From a virus, in IMG/VR virus record IMGVR_UViG_3300017613_000845, positions 1 through 56,141 of that record: 56,141 nucleotides of DNA, one strand, 5' to 3'. Positions within the stretch are counted from its first letter, which is position 1. Each line of letters begins with the position of its first letter. This document shows positions 40,026 through 49,176 of this stretch, one piece after another. The notes under the pieces were generated by a model. That model was not told where the DNA came from and searched no databases. It worked only from the letters and a program-made list of their open reading frames with translations. Position numbers and translations under genes: made by a program.

Positions 40026-40504
40026 TAGTTAGCCCTCCACCAATGTACTGCTCCTTTATTTTTCAACAAAGGCTTGATGAATTGCCGAACCAAAGAAGGT
40101 AAACTGGGAGGTGTCTTTATATCAACAAGTTCGATTGGACCGACCTTGATCTTGCTAACACCGCCAGAATTATCCAAGAGACCATCATTCAAAAGCAAAT
40201 GATAGGCCAATTCATAAGTGGCTTTCAAAATACGTGCAGGTACGACATCATCTTCTAAAATAACATCACACCCGACCCGAGGGTCAAAGTAATCACCGTA
40301 TCTTGGAAAAGCCAATTCTTGGGAGTCACTCACAGCATAACCTGTCCAACTCATATTATCGAGCACTGTCGTCGCGGTCACAAGAGATTTCTCTTTATCG
40401 GAATCGGTCATCGCATCCCACTCAGCAACATCTAGACGATCTTCGAAATATGCATCAGCTTCAGTTAAATCTACATAAGAATTTGTATTCTTTACGAGAG
40501 CCAT
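40025..40504 (-). CDS. Head-tail connector (adaptor), DnaT-like family (159 aa)
   Basis: NSYVDLTEADAYFEDRLDVA followed by WDAMTDSDKEKSLVTATTVL and LAFPRYG is the pattern of the phage adaptor family often annotated as DnaT-like. The helical bundle mounts on the portal below the capsid. A ribosome site GGAGAAG precedes the ATG at 40504. It is placed directly after the major capsid gene. Confidence 0.75.
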   Translation of the reverse strand: MALVKNTNSYVDLTEADAYFEDRLDVAEWDAMTDSDKEKSLVTATTVLDNMSWTGYAVSDSQELAFPRYGDYFDPRVGCDVILEDDVVPARILKATYELAYHLLLNDGLLDNSGGVSKIKVGPIELVDIKTPPSLPSLVRQFIKPLLKNKGAVHWWRAN

Positions 40505-40523
40505 AGTCTTCTCCCAATCTCAA

Positions 40524-41729
40524 TTAATCGTGGAAAACAGGTAAAATACCGAGGCTCAGTGCCGAGTCGGTTTTACGAACCCAAGTACCAGTAGTGTCTG
40601 CGAGAACATCCGTACAAGCTGTAAGAGCTGTAGGTGTGCTTGACTCAACTGCGTACTTATACTCAGCATCGGATGGGAATTTATCTTGAGATCCCGCCCA
40701 ATTGTAACCGGCTGGGTGTATAACATAGCCCCAACGGTACCAAATCTGAGTAGTACCACCACCTTTATAAGCGCGAGGGTTACGGCCAATTTCAACATCA
40801 TTTTCAACATTCAAAGATTCCATAGCTAAAGCGCCAGGAAGTACAATAAATGAAGTAAGATCGCCACCGATATCTACACCAGCACCGGTGTTCAGCTTAG
40901 TAACTTCTGCAGAAGACATGCTTTGAGTAGCACGAGTCTGAATCAGTCGGAACTTACCTTGGAAGATAGTATTGAAGTCCATATTACCTTCGGTAACACG
41001 ATCTTGGTCAACTAAATTAGCTGAGCGTAAGGAAGCCATAACTGCAGGACTTGTCACCAAGTATGCATAAGCAGGCTCATAGTCTTTCCATGCCATTCCC
41101 ATAGCATTCAAGAAACCTTCAGCTCGTTGTGCACCAACGTAAGCAGCATTAGCTGCACCTGCGCCGTCTTTACCCGGAGCAGTAATAAGAGGTACGGTGT
41201 CTCCTAGATCAACATAGAAACCGAATTTCTTATCAGTAGGATCATTCACGAACGATTGTCCGCCAGTACCAGTTCCACCGCCACCCACAGCTGCGCCGTT
41301 GATAGCTTCTGAAATGGCAACACCCTTCAATACAGCAAGGATAGCGTCATGCTCGTCTTGCGCACGAGTCTCACCGAAATCACGACCGACTTTCGCCAAA
41401 CCGTCATCTTGGGTAACAAGCTTTTGCAAGTTAACTTTCTCAGCACCGTGTGTACGGGCTGTCTTAACATAGTTCAGATACTCAGAACCGTAAGTAGTCA
41501 TGTCACCGTCAGCTGAATCAGTTAACGATGCGACATTTACTGTAGGGTTAAGAGGCTTGAACCAACGCATCTGTCCAATGTATGTTTCACCACTGGTGTC
41601 GATGTCTGGGTTTCCGCCCACAATATCTGTGCCTGATAGTTTTCGAGCATTAGTATATGCTTCGTCGGAGTATCCACCGAGAGTCTCTTGGAGGACGTAA
41701 TTAGTCGCTCCAGCTACATCTTGTCTCAT
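40524..41729 (-). CDS. Major capsid protein (401 aa)
   Basis: The protein follows the scaffold gene and precedes the connectors. The sequence contains an N-arm (DTSGETYIGQMRWFKPLNPT), a Gly-rich loop (AAVGGGGTGTGG) in the middle and a beta-rich end with a GALAMESLNVENDVEIGRNP segment, consistent with an HK97-fold capsid protein of the type found in DUF4055-portal phages. GAGGAAATT precedes the ATG. There is no protease gene nearby, so assembly probably depends on a non-cleaved scaffold. Confidence 0.85.
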   Translation of the reverse strand: MRQDVAGATNYVLQETLGGYSDEAYTNARKLSGTDIVGGNPDIDTSGETYIGQMRWFKPLNPTVNVASLTDSADGDMTTYGSEYLNYVKTARTHGAEKVNLQKLVTQDDGLAKVGRDFGETRAQDEHDAILAVLKGVAISEAINGAAVGGGGTGTGGQSFVNDPTDKKFGFYVDLGDTVPLITAPGKDGAGAANAAYVGAQRAEGFLNAMGMAWKDYEPAYAYLVTSPAVMASLRSANLVDQDRVTEGNMDFNTIFQGKFRLIQTRATQSMSSAEVTKLNTGAGVDIGGDLTSFIVLPGALAMESLNVENDVEIGRNPRAYKGGGTTQIWYRWGYVIHPAGYNWAGSQDKFPSDAEYKYAVESSTPTALTACTDVLADTTGTWVRKTDSALSLGILPVFHD

Positions 41730-41746
41730 TTAAATTTCCTCAATTA

Positions 41747-42445
41747 TTACCGTCGAAGTTTACCTTCTTCGGCCATTTTGAGAACTTCACTTTGTGGTCT
41801 ATCAAACAAAGACGTTGATTTACCAGAACCTGTGCTAGTTCCCGTACTTGAGCTGCTCGTACCAGAGCCACTAGATGTTTTTGCCTTAAAGAGAAAACCG
41901 TTATTTTCATCTTCTGAAAAAGCGGTCACGTATTCTGAAATTGATTTCCCTGAGGTATGTACCCATGTGCCTTCGTCGTTCTGAACAAGTTTCTCCGTAA
42001 TATCTTTAAATGCCATTTCATTAGCATTTACACTACGGAAATCAAGAGTTCTCAAAGCTTCTCTGACAGTAATGTCTCTGGACAGTTCGACATTTGTCTT
42101 CTCGAGCTCTGCATTTTTAGCCTTCTCTGCGGTTAAAGACTCGTCTCTTTCCGCCAATCGTTTATCGAAAGCCTCTTGATGCTTACCTTCTTCTTCAAGG
42201 CGTTTTAATTCGTCATCCTTTTCTTTGTCTTCATACGTTTTAACTTTGTCTAATGCAGCATCACGCGCCGCATAGGCATTGTCTAAGTTCTCTTTAATTG
42301 GTTTCAATGCTATTTCAATACCTTCTTTGATTTGATCTTCTATGGAAGGTGTCTGATCCTTCGAAGAAGTCTTATCGTCAGTTTTGGTTTTGTCGTCATC
42401 GCCACCAGTTTTATCATCTTTTGTAGTCTTGTCTTCATCAGCCAT
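41747..42445 (-). CDS. Capsid scaffold protein (232 aa)
   Basis: Start 42445 (MADEDKTTKDDKTGG) is preferred to an in-frame start nine codons earlier because GGAGAA lies upstream. It is strongly acidic at the N-terminus with DDKTKTDDKT repeats, then a long coiled coil (LDKVKTYEDKEKDDELKRLE, AEKAKNAELEKTNVELSRD) and a Ser/Gly-rich linker before a basic C-terminus (QSEVLKMAEEGKLRR). This layout with a basic end is typical of phage scaffolds that bind the inside of the capsid shell. It lies just before the capsid gene. Confidence 0.85.
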   Translation of the reverse strand: MADEDKTTKDDKTGGDDDKTKTDDKTSSKDQTPSIEDQIKEGIEIALKPIKENLDNAYAARDAALDKVKTYEDKEKDDELKRLEEEGKHQEAFDKRLAERDESLTAEKAKNAELEKTNVELSRDITVREALRTLDFRSVNANEMAFKDITEKLVQNDEGTWVHTSGKSISEYVTAFSEDENNGFLFKAKTSSGSGTSSSSTGTSTGSGKSTSLFDRPQSEVLKMAEEGKLRR

Positions 42446-42500
42446 TACATGTTTTCTCCGAGTACAACTCATTGGGGGACATCACACAGTAATGCCCATG

Positions 42501-42545
42501 AAAAATATTCTTAAGCTATATTTAGCTTGGGTTAATTTAACGGGG
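42501..42545 (-). promoter_or_regulatory. Intergenic hairpin and 16-bp repeat copy 2
   Basis: GGGTTAATTTAACGGG (42529-42544, plus strand) repeats the element at 20354. Next to it AAGCTA-TATT-TAGCTT (42513-42528) forms a six-base hairpin, and a T5 run follows on the minus strand, weakly terminator-like. It separates the MuF-RNA polymerase gene from the scaffold and capsid genes, so a promoter or attenuator for the capsid operon is possible. Confidence 0.5.
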
Positions 42546-42550
42546 TTTTC

Positions 42551-45500
42551 TCAGCCCACGCCGTACCAATATGCATCTTCCTCAAAAAGCTGTCGAACAT
42601 CTTTTAGGATATCTTCTTGAGTCAGTATATCAGTGTCTCTTAAACGTCTACCACCTACTCGTGACCTTCCTACAACAGGAATAAGACCCGATTCGATTGC
42701 TTCATTTAAGTATTTGTCATAAAGATTTCTAGGCAAACCTCTCGCGAGCATCTCATCCAGAGTATCCTTAATTGTATTTGATTTCAGAGCCTTGGCATAA
42801 ATTTGACGGAGACCATCCCTAGCTTTCAACATATCAGCCGCATTTGTGAAAAATGCATCATGAATAGTTGATGTAGGAACACCGTTCTTCTGACCCCAAA
42901 GGTGGAACCGCTTCACAACAACAGCATCATTGGAATGGTTACCGTTTACAGCGAACGCCGTTCGAGCTTTCGTGGCGTCGGCGATGTCGTTAATATTACC
43001 GGAATCGTTTATTATCTGCTCCCACCAAGTAGCTTCTGATTTTTGAGGCACTTGTAGGATGTTTGTAATCCATTCCCCATCTTTATTACGATACCGAAGG
43101 CGCTCTTCGAAGACCTGCGTGAAGTTTTGCTCAATTGTTTTCCCATCAAAGTTTTTCCATGGAATGCTTGTCCACTTCGATGGTAATTTATTTGCTTCAA
43201 AGACTTCTACTTCATAAAGCTTTTGCAACTTTAATAACTCAACCTTCAGATATTTCGCCCCTGTTCTTCTTTTTGTGGCGGCTTGCGTCCCATAGAACAT
43301 ATTATGCAAAGTGCCATTGGGTTTCCACCAGCTGAATTTTTGCAGAACTCTCTGAGCGAAAGAACCTTGAACAGGAATGCCTAGAATTTCAGCCAATTTA
43401 GAGTCAATCTCAGTACGCTCTCTTGAGCCATAAAGTTTCAGCTTTATCAAGTGTTTCCAATCGAAAGCGCTCTTTGAAGGTTTGGCGTTTATCAAGAAAT
43501 CTTCCGCCAGTCTACCTAAGAATTTTGTGAAGTCTTTTAAAATAGGCACCTGAATAGACAAATACTCGCTCATTATCTTGGCAATCTCTTTAAAATCTTG
43601 AGGAGTAACCACCTTTACATACGATCGAGTCATTCGGTTCACCAGCTCTTTCGTAGCTGGGTCTAAAAAGTACAATTGCTCTATGATATCATTACCAGGG
43701 TCAGTGCCTTTATTGAAAATGTCTCGAACGTTAGCACGTAAAACCTTCAATTCAGCTACTATGTCCTTGTCCACTAACTCATACCTGGCTATTCTCGCGG
43801 AGATTTCACTTAGAACAGTCTCTCTATCAGCCGCTTTAACCACTAGTGTTCCAGGCTTTCTGTCCAAAACTTTAGCAAGCTTACCCTCTACATTGAGAAT
43901 GCCTGTGCGTTCGCCAGCGCCGTAGAACGTAACCATGTTCTGAGCCTTAGCAGCCTTTCTGAGGTCTTTCTCAGTCAATCCAAATTTCTGATTTAATTTT
44001 CTAAAACGAGGATCGTTGAAAGTACTGGCTGCTATTTCATCATAAAGTCTTTGTTTTTGATTAGTAGGTATAACATTACTCAGTTCAGCAAGTTGTTTAT
44101 TTCTTGTGGTCAATGCAATAATCTGCGCACCTGAAGATGAGGCATCCTGTTCTAAAGCTAACGCAGTACGATACTGGCGCAATGAAGCAAGCGCTTTCTT
44201 AGAGTAGTTGCCAGTCAAGTGATTATCTATCTTCGCCACTTCAATCGCAAATCTGAAAAATTTTCCCAATTCTTCACCCTCTATCTTGGACACGAAATCC
44301 GATTTGAGAACGGCTCTGAAATCGTTTGGCTTACCACGCATCATATGATTTCCAATCTTAACCAAATGCGGACGCCATTGTTCAGCAATCTTTTGTCTTC
44401 CTGTAACACTCAAAGAATTAAATCTTCCTTCGAAATAGTCATCAAGGCCACCCAGAAAAGCTCCTACCTGGTCCTGTAAGTTTTTGAAATCAACTTCACT
44501 AAAGAACTTAGACTCCGCTGTATTCAAGAAGGGTCTAAAAGTTTCTCCAGACTGCGGACCAATAAAACCACGATCATAAATCCTGGCACGATGATCAATG
44601 AAAGCATGATTACTAAAAGCTGACTTATTGTTCCTAAACCAGTCCATCGCCTTAAAGCGTTCATAAGAGTCTCCTCGAGAGATTATATACTTCTTATATT
44701 GATTTAAATCATCAAAATATTTAGCGGCGCCTCGGTCATCTTTAAAATTCATCAGACCTGTTATAAAGTCATAAAAGTCTTCATCTATCTTATATTTCGC
44801 TGAACTGGTCCAGTTCAGAGCTGTCACCAACTCTTTATCTATGAACTCTTCAGGAAAGTCTGAAAAGCTGCTGGTAGATGTAACAGGGATACGAGTGTCT
44901 GAGTATAGCCCTACACGATTCTTAGTAAAATATGTTTTATAACCTTCTCTGAAATATAAACGATTCTTAGGCTCTGTCACTCCGATGCGTAACCCCACTT
45001 CAATACTTCTGTTTAGCTCAGCGTATCTTCTGATCCTATCGTCAGTTATCCTTAAGTTGTACGAAAACGTATCATAATATGGTCCGAAGTATTGACCACT
45101 CATTCTACTTTTCATTCTTCGTTTTTGAACACCTAGTGTCTCTAAGTCGAAGAATGTCTTATTTGACTCTAGAAGCTTCTTCCCCAACCTATGCCAGGTG
45201 AGCCGAGTTCCATTTAGGTTTGCCAGGTTGTAAAGATCTCTACCCAACGCCACAGACAACTGATCAACGTCTGGACCGTCTGCTAGTGAGAGTCTGTGTG
45301 CAAATTTCAAGTAGAACTGTTGAAGCCTATCACCGTCTAGCCGAGATCTGATATGATATGGTATATGTCTGTCAAAGACGTCCCGTAGCTCACGAGCTAT
45401 CTTAGGAGCAGTTCTATCTTCCCATTTATTACGCTCTTTTATATTACTAATAAAGGTAGCGCTGAGCTTGTCAAAAGTAGTTGGACCTAATACAGGATCT

Positions 45501-47164
45501 ATATAGTTGCTCTGTGCAAGCTTTTTCAATAGATTTGCATCTTTCCTTAATGTCGTTTCCACAAAATCTGAAACATTCATTACATCAAACTTGATCTGCG
45601 CTTGTGCAACGGCTTTGAAATTAGTCCAAGGCTCAGCGTTCTTACGAAACCTGGTGAATAAGATTCTAAGATTATCAGTCACAACAGCTCTTTCATTCAC
45701 ACTCATGTAGCCCGAGAGACTATTTATGAATTTATCAATATACTCCTTATCCGCCGTCTTCAACTCCAAACTCTCACGAACCAACCTTAAATTATTATCC
45801 AAGACTGCTTGTGATGGTGGAAAGAGACGAGCGTCGTCGTAACGGCCTGTTACTGGGTTATAAATCAGTTGATCCTCTCGTGGAAGCTGCGTCATCACTT
45901 TACGTTTTTGGGCACGCTTAGTGCCAATTAAGTTACCTCTGTAATTGGTTAGAGAAAGCGTGCCGTTTAATTCTTTAGATTGCAATACATAATAATCTCG
46001 CAGCGTATTAGTTAGCTTGCGGTTGTCAATAAAGTCATCAGGAGATATAACACCCAACTGCATCGCATCTAATTTCTCTTTAGCGTGCGCAAACCGTTGA
46101 GTATCGCCTGCATGGTTATATTCAGTGTCTGTCAATTTACGTAACTGTCGAATTCCCAGGGTTCCTCCTTCCGGAGCCACAAACTTAGATAATGGCAACT
46201 TACCCTTGTTGAATAGATCGACCTTTTGATAATCACCCAAATGTCTGAATTGCACTTTCTGAGGTTGCCTCAACAACCAAGCACTGTAAGACTCTTTCAA
46301 CGGCGTCTGACCGTCATAGAAAGCTCTTTGTCTTGGAGATAGTTTCTTTAAATTCCTTTTACGAACTTGAGCAACGCTCTCCAGACTTGCTAAATCGTCC
46401 CAACTCTTAACCACAGGAACCGTAGTCGAGCGACAGTTATAGTGTGCCGGAGGTAAATATCTTCTGTCATCCATGGCGAAGACCTTACCGTCACGAGAGG
46501 CACACACCTGCGTAGTCCTGCCGTCCAGAACAGCCACATATTGCCAGCCTTTCAGGGCTTTTTCGTTGGCGGCGTAAACTGCGTGATCTACTTGTGCATG
46601 TACGCTTGTCATGGCCGTTGTGGTCAAAGCTCTGGATTGGTTTCGAGTAATCTTATGAACATTGCCCTTACGAACATTCCTAGCTATGACTGCCTCAGTA
46701 TCACCGTCCGCAATACCTTTACGAATGATTTGAGCAATACGCTTACGTTCATTCGCCTGTATGCCTTTCCAACCCATCTCCAAAGTTTTGTTTTGGTGTA
46801 AGGGAGTGTGTAATACAATATCTTCTGAGATACGTCTGGCTGGATTTTTCACTCTCCAAACCTTACTGAGAGCCGCCTCTAAGCTTTGATACATGTATGA
46901 AGTCTGGTCTGCCGCCAAATCCAACAAAGATCTCTTTGAAACTCCGAAAAGCTTTTTATAGGTCTTTGTCAACTCCACATCCAAGTTTCTTTGAAATTGT
47001 TTGAAAGTTTTAGAACTCAGCTTAGATTTTCGTATCAACGAATCAACACGCACAACATGTCCATTCAGAACTATTTCCAACTTCTTGTGAGAATTCATCT
47101 CGTAAAGTCGAAGCATTGCCGAACGATCTATTTGCTTATCATATATTGATGTATTTACATTCAT
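42551..47164 (-). CDS. MuF-domain head protein fused to a single-subunit RNA polymerase (1537 aa)
   Basis: Residues about 130-250 are a MuF domain, with the family signature DGRTTQVCASRDGKVF (214-229) and PPAHYNCRSTTVPV (238-251). The C-terminal part carries every catalytic motif of T7/N4-type RNA polymerases: FIDHRARIY at 855-863 (T7 DWRGRVY), a PQSGETFR segment, motif A Asp1007 in QDASSSGAQ, motif B Arg1069, Lys1073 and Tyr1081 with the exact T7 spacing (T7 R627, K631, Y639), GNHSNDA at 1408-1414 and motif C His1435-Asp1436. The motif B to C distance (355) is larger than in T7 (173). The gene lies between portal and scaffold, and its ATG overlaps the portal stop. It is probably a virion RNA polymerase held in the head by the MuF part. 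Confidence 0.88.
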   Translation of the reverse strand: MNVNTSIYDKQIDRSAMLRLYEMNSHKKLEIVLNGHVVRVDSLIRKSKLSSKTFKQFQRNLDVELTKTYKKLFGVSKRSLLDLAADQTSYMYQSLEAALSKVWRVKNPARRISEDIVLHTPLHQNKTLEMGWKGIQANERKRIAQIIRKGIADGDTEAVIARNVRKGNVHKITRNQSRALTTTAMTSVHAQVDHAVYAANEKALKGWQYVAVLDGRTTQVCASRDGKVFAMDDRRYLPPAHYNCRSTTVPVVKSWDDLASLESVAQVRKRNLKKLSPRQRAFYDGQTPLKESYSAWLLRQPQKVQFRHLGDYQKVDLFNKGKLPLSKFVAPEGGTLGIRQLRKLTDTEYNHAGDTQRFAHAKEKLDAMQLGVISPDDFIDNRKLTNTLRDYYVLQSKELNGTLSLTNYRGNLIGTKRAQKRKVMTQLPREDQLIYNPVTGRYDDARLFPPSQAVLDNNLRLVRESLELKTADKEYIDKFINSLSGYMSVNERAVVTDNLRILFTRFRKNAEPWTNFKAVAQAQIKFDVMNVSDFVETTLRKDANLLKKLAQSNYIDPVLGPTTFDKLSATFISNIKERNKWEDRTAPKIARELRDVFDRHIPYHIRSRLDGDRLQQFYLKFAHRLSLADGPDVDQLSVALGRDLYNLANLNGTRLTWHRLGKKLLESNKTFFDLETLGVQKRRMKSRMSGQYFGPYYDTFSYNLRITDDRIRRYAELNRSIEVGLRIGVTEPKNRLYFREGYKTYFTKNRVGLYSDTRIPVTSTSSFSDFPEEFIDKELVTALNWTSSAKYKIDEDFYDFITGLMNFKDDRGAAKYFDDLNQYKKYIISRGDSYERFKAMDWFRNNKSAFSNHAFIDHRARIYDRGFIGPQSGETFRPFLNTAESKFFSEVDFKNLQDQVGAFLGGLDDYFEGRFNSLSVTGRQKIAEQWRPHLVKIGNHMMRGKPNDFRAVLKSDFVSKIEGEELGKFFRFAIEVAKIDNHLTGNYSKKALASLRQYRTALALEQDASSSGAQIIALTTRNKQLAELSNVIPTNQKQRLYDEIAASTFNDPRFRKLNQKFGLTEKDLRKAAKAQNMVTFYGAGERTGILNVEGKLAKVLDRKPGTLVVKAADRETVLSEISARIARYELVDKDIVAELKVLRANVRDIFNKGTDPGNDIIEQLYFLDPATKELVNRMTRSYVKVVTPQDFKEIAKIMSEYLSIQVPILKDFTKFLGRLAEDFLINAKPSKSAFDWKHLIKLKLYGSRERTEIDSKLAEILGIPVQGSFAQRVLQKFSWWKPNGTLHNMFYGTQAATKRRTGAKYLKVELLKLQKLYEVEVFEANKLPSKWTSIPWKNFDGKTIEQNFTQVFEERLRYRNKDGEWITNILQVPQKSEATWWEQIINDSGNINDIADATKARTAFAVNGNHSNDAVVVKRFHLWGQKNGVPTSTIHDAFFTNAADMLKARDGLRQIYAKALKSNTIKDTLDEMLARGLPRNLYDKYLNEAIESGLIPVVGRSRVGGRRLRDTDILTQEDILKDVRQLFEEDAYWYGVG

Positions 47165-48735
47165 TCATCTAAGTTTCCATTCTTTTGAGCATTCTGGAAA
47201 AACTCATCTTGTTCACTATCATCTGAAACAAGTTCGTCTTCATTGATTTCTTTCTGCCCTTCTTCATCGTCATACTCAGGTGAAAGAATGTCATTCTGTT
47301 TCAAGATCTGTAACCAAATTGAGCGAGGTATAATACCATTTTCATACCACTCTGTAGCCAATCTCAACCAGTCAGCGCCCAGGGGTATTGGGTTGAAATC
47401 TGCAGACAGGCTGAAAGAGATATCAGACTCCAACAAATCGTCGCCATAACGCCAATTCAACATGAACACAATGATCTTATTCATTATCGCGCTGACCTTG
47501 CTATTTAAGGAACCTAGTTGAGCAGTTTGCGCGGCGTTTCTGATTTCCAAAGCAACACCTGATTGAGCTGTTTCAGGAGTCAACATTCGAATTCCCAACT
47601 TGGCCATCTCTTCGATAGCTGATGCAATAGCTTTCTCATAATCAGCTAGAGCGTCCGTGGGAGTTTTTAGAATGTCTGCTTTGTCTTCAGGTCCAAGTTT
47701 CATCCAAGAACCTAAGCCCCCATCCACCATTTCTTCAAAAGCTTCATCACTCATATCAGAATGGATAACAGGAGTATATGTGGCGGCTCCGTATAGCAAA
47801 TGGTTTCGCCTACTTATTTTATTATATAAGCTCACTTCCTTATCAACAATCGGTGATAGAATAGGTTCAACAATCTCCAGGCTGCCGTTCAAAGGCCATG
47901 CAGGGATTTGTGTGAGTCTTTCACCATGAGCTGTAATTGACTGTATTGTATCCACCAATTCAAACTTCAATTTAGAATTCTTCATCTCGATGTGCCTATG
48001 TCCCGCAACCACAGGAACTTGCTTAACTTCTGTGTCACGTTCATAGACTCGTATTTGATAATAGCCATCCATGATTTCATGTACATGTACAGTATCTTTG
48101 AATATAGGATGGAATTCATTTTCATCATCAAAACTCGGAATATTGTTACGGGTGATGACACGTCTGAGTAAATTATGACCTTGAGCATCTGTATCCATGT
48201 GCCAATTGATCACACTTTGACCTTTCCAAAGCACCGGATAAGGTGCATACTTCAAAGCTTCATCCGCAGTCAATTCATCGGCATTCTCTATAACAGGGTA
48301 ATCAACATACACCCAAGCTCTGGATGTTTGAATCTCTTCCCATAGAGCAGTATCCAGAAAAGCCGTCATAGATGAGTTATCTTGACTAAAATGATTCATA
48401 AGCCACTCATAAAGCTCATCAGGACTTCCTTCTGGAAGTTCCAAAATAGGTTTCTTTCTAAGCAATCCTCCAACAAGCATCTTTGCGAATTGAGCCACGA
48501 TTCCTGGTAGCTCAGCTTCGGCTTTGTAAAATTGATATTGATCGATCTCCATGCTCGGCGAAAAAGGAATCAACACGTTGCCCATATTGGGATCAAGATA
48601 GCTGTCCAGAGCTTTAACGTAACGTTCACCACTGCATATTGCCTTACATCTATCCCATATTGGCTTCATCGATTCATATTCTGCGTTTGGATCCGCAACA
48701 GTTTTTGTCTTATCAGCGGCGTTCGTCACTGCCAT
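47161..48735 (-). CDS. Portal protein (DUF4055 type, 524 aa)
   Basis: The dodecameric portal forms the DNA gate of the capsid. The N-terminal region WDRCKAICSGERYVK, the YGAATYTPVIH and GSWMKLGPEDKADIL segments, and the helix TPETAQSGVALEIRNAAQTA match the DUF4055 portal family. The acidic C-terminus (EDELVSDDSEQDEF) is typical. GAGAGGATAATCTA precedes the start. It is followed directly by the MuF-RNA polymerase gene, as MuF genes often follow portals. Confidence 0.9.
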   Translation of the reverse strand: MAVTNAADKTKTVADPNAEYESMKPIWDRCKAICSGERYVKALDSYLDPNMGNVLIPFSPSMEIDQYQFYKAEAELPGIVAQFAKMLVGGLLRKKPILELPEGSPDELYEWLMNHFSQDNSSMTAFLDTALWEEIQTSRAWVYVDYPVIENADELTADEALKYAPYPVLWKGQSVINWHMDTDAQGHNLLRRVITRNNIPSFDDENEFHPIFKDTVHVHEIMDGYYQIRVYERDTEVKQVPVVAGHRHIEMKNSKLKFELVDTIQSITAHGERLTQIPAWPLNGSLEIVEPILSPIVDKEVSLYNKISRRNHLLYGAATYTPVIHSDMSDEAFEEMVDGGLGSWMKLGPEDKADILKTPTDALADYEKAIASAIEEMAKLGIRMLTPETAQSGVALEIRNAAQTAQLGSLNSKVSAIMNKIIVFMLNWRYGDDLLESDISFSLSADFNPIPLGADWLRLATEWYENGIIPRSIWLQILKQNDILSPEYDDEEGQKEINEDELVSDDSEQDEFFQNAQKNGNLDE

Positions 48736-48739
48736 TAGA

Positions 48740-49015
48740 TTATCCTCTCAATCGAGCGTTGAATTCGGCGGTAGTGCCTTCGAAAACTTTTCGAGTTACC
48801 TGATGTGTGGCGATTATTTTGCCCTTGCCTTTCGACTCAATTCCCCACATGGCTGGTTGACGTTCATTACTGGCAAACGCTTCCCCTTCTTTCAATACCA
48901 CAGGCTTTGGTGCTGGAGTTGGCTCAGGCTTAGCCTCAACAACTTTCTCAACTTTAGTCTCGACTGGCTCTTTACTTCCACCTGCTCTAGGAGCGCTAAT
49001 TTTTGCTTTATTCAT
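48740..49015 (-). CDS. Hypothetical Pro/Lys-rich protein (91 aa)
   Basis: The low-complexity N-terminal half is rich in Lys, Pro, Val and Glu (KVEKVVEAKPEPTPAPKPVV), likely an extended linker, followed by a short folded C-terminus (ATHQVTRKVFEGTTAEFN). The ATG overlaps the TGA of the tiny upstream gene (ATGA). No family is recognised; the position just before the portal suggests a virion or head-assembly accessory. Confidence 0.65.
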   Translation of the reverse strand: MNKAKISAPRAGGSKEPVETKVEKVVEAKPEPTPAPKPVVLKEGEAFASNERQPAMWGIESKGKGKIIATHQVTRKVFEGTTAEFNARLRG

Positions 49016-49176
49016 TTTATACCTCGTTTCATTTTTAATCTAGGATGCTTGAGAAACTTTCTGTCAAAAACCACCGACCGTACAACTTTAGAAGTACGTC
49101 TCATAGCGGCTTTTACTCGCTGTCCCCAACTATTTTTCCAACTGTTACCCCAACTGTTACCCCATGAAGAGCCCAT
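49012..49176 (-). CDS. Tiny basic protein with NSWG repeats (54 aa)
   Basis: The product begins MGSSWGNSWGNSWKNSWGQR, four imperfect repeats of (G/K)NSWG, then a strongly basic tail (RRTSKVVRSVVFDRKFLKHP). The ATG overlaps the upstream stop (TAATG), and the TGA overlaps the next start, so it is tightly coupled on both sides. Short proteins with such Trp/Gly repeats are seen before portal genes in other phages; the function is unknown. Confidence 0.65.
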   Translation of the reverse strand: MGSSWGNSWGNSWKNSWGQRVKAAMRRTSKVVRSVVFDRKFLKHPRLKMKRGIK

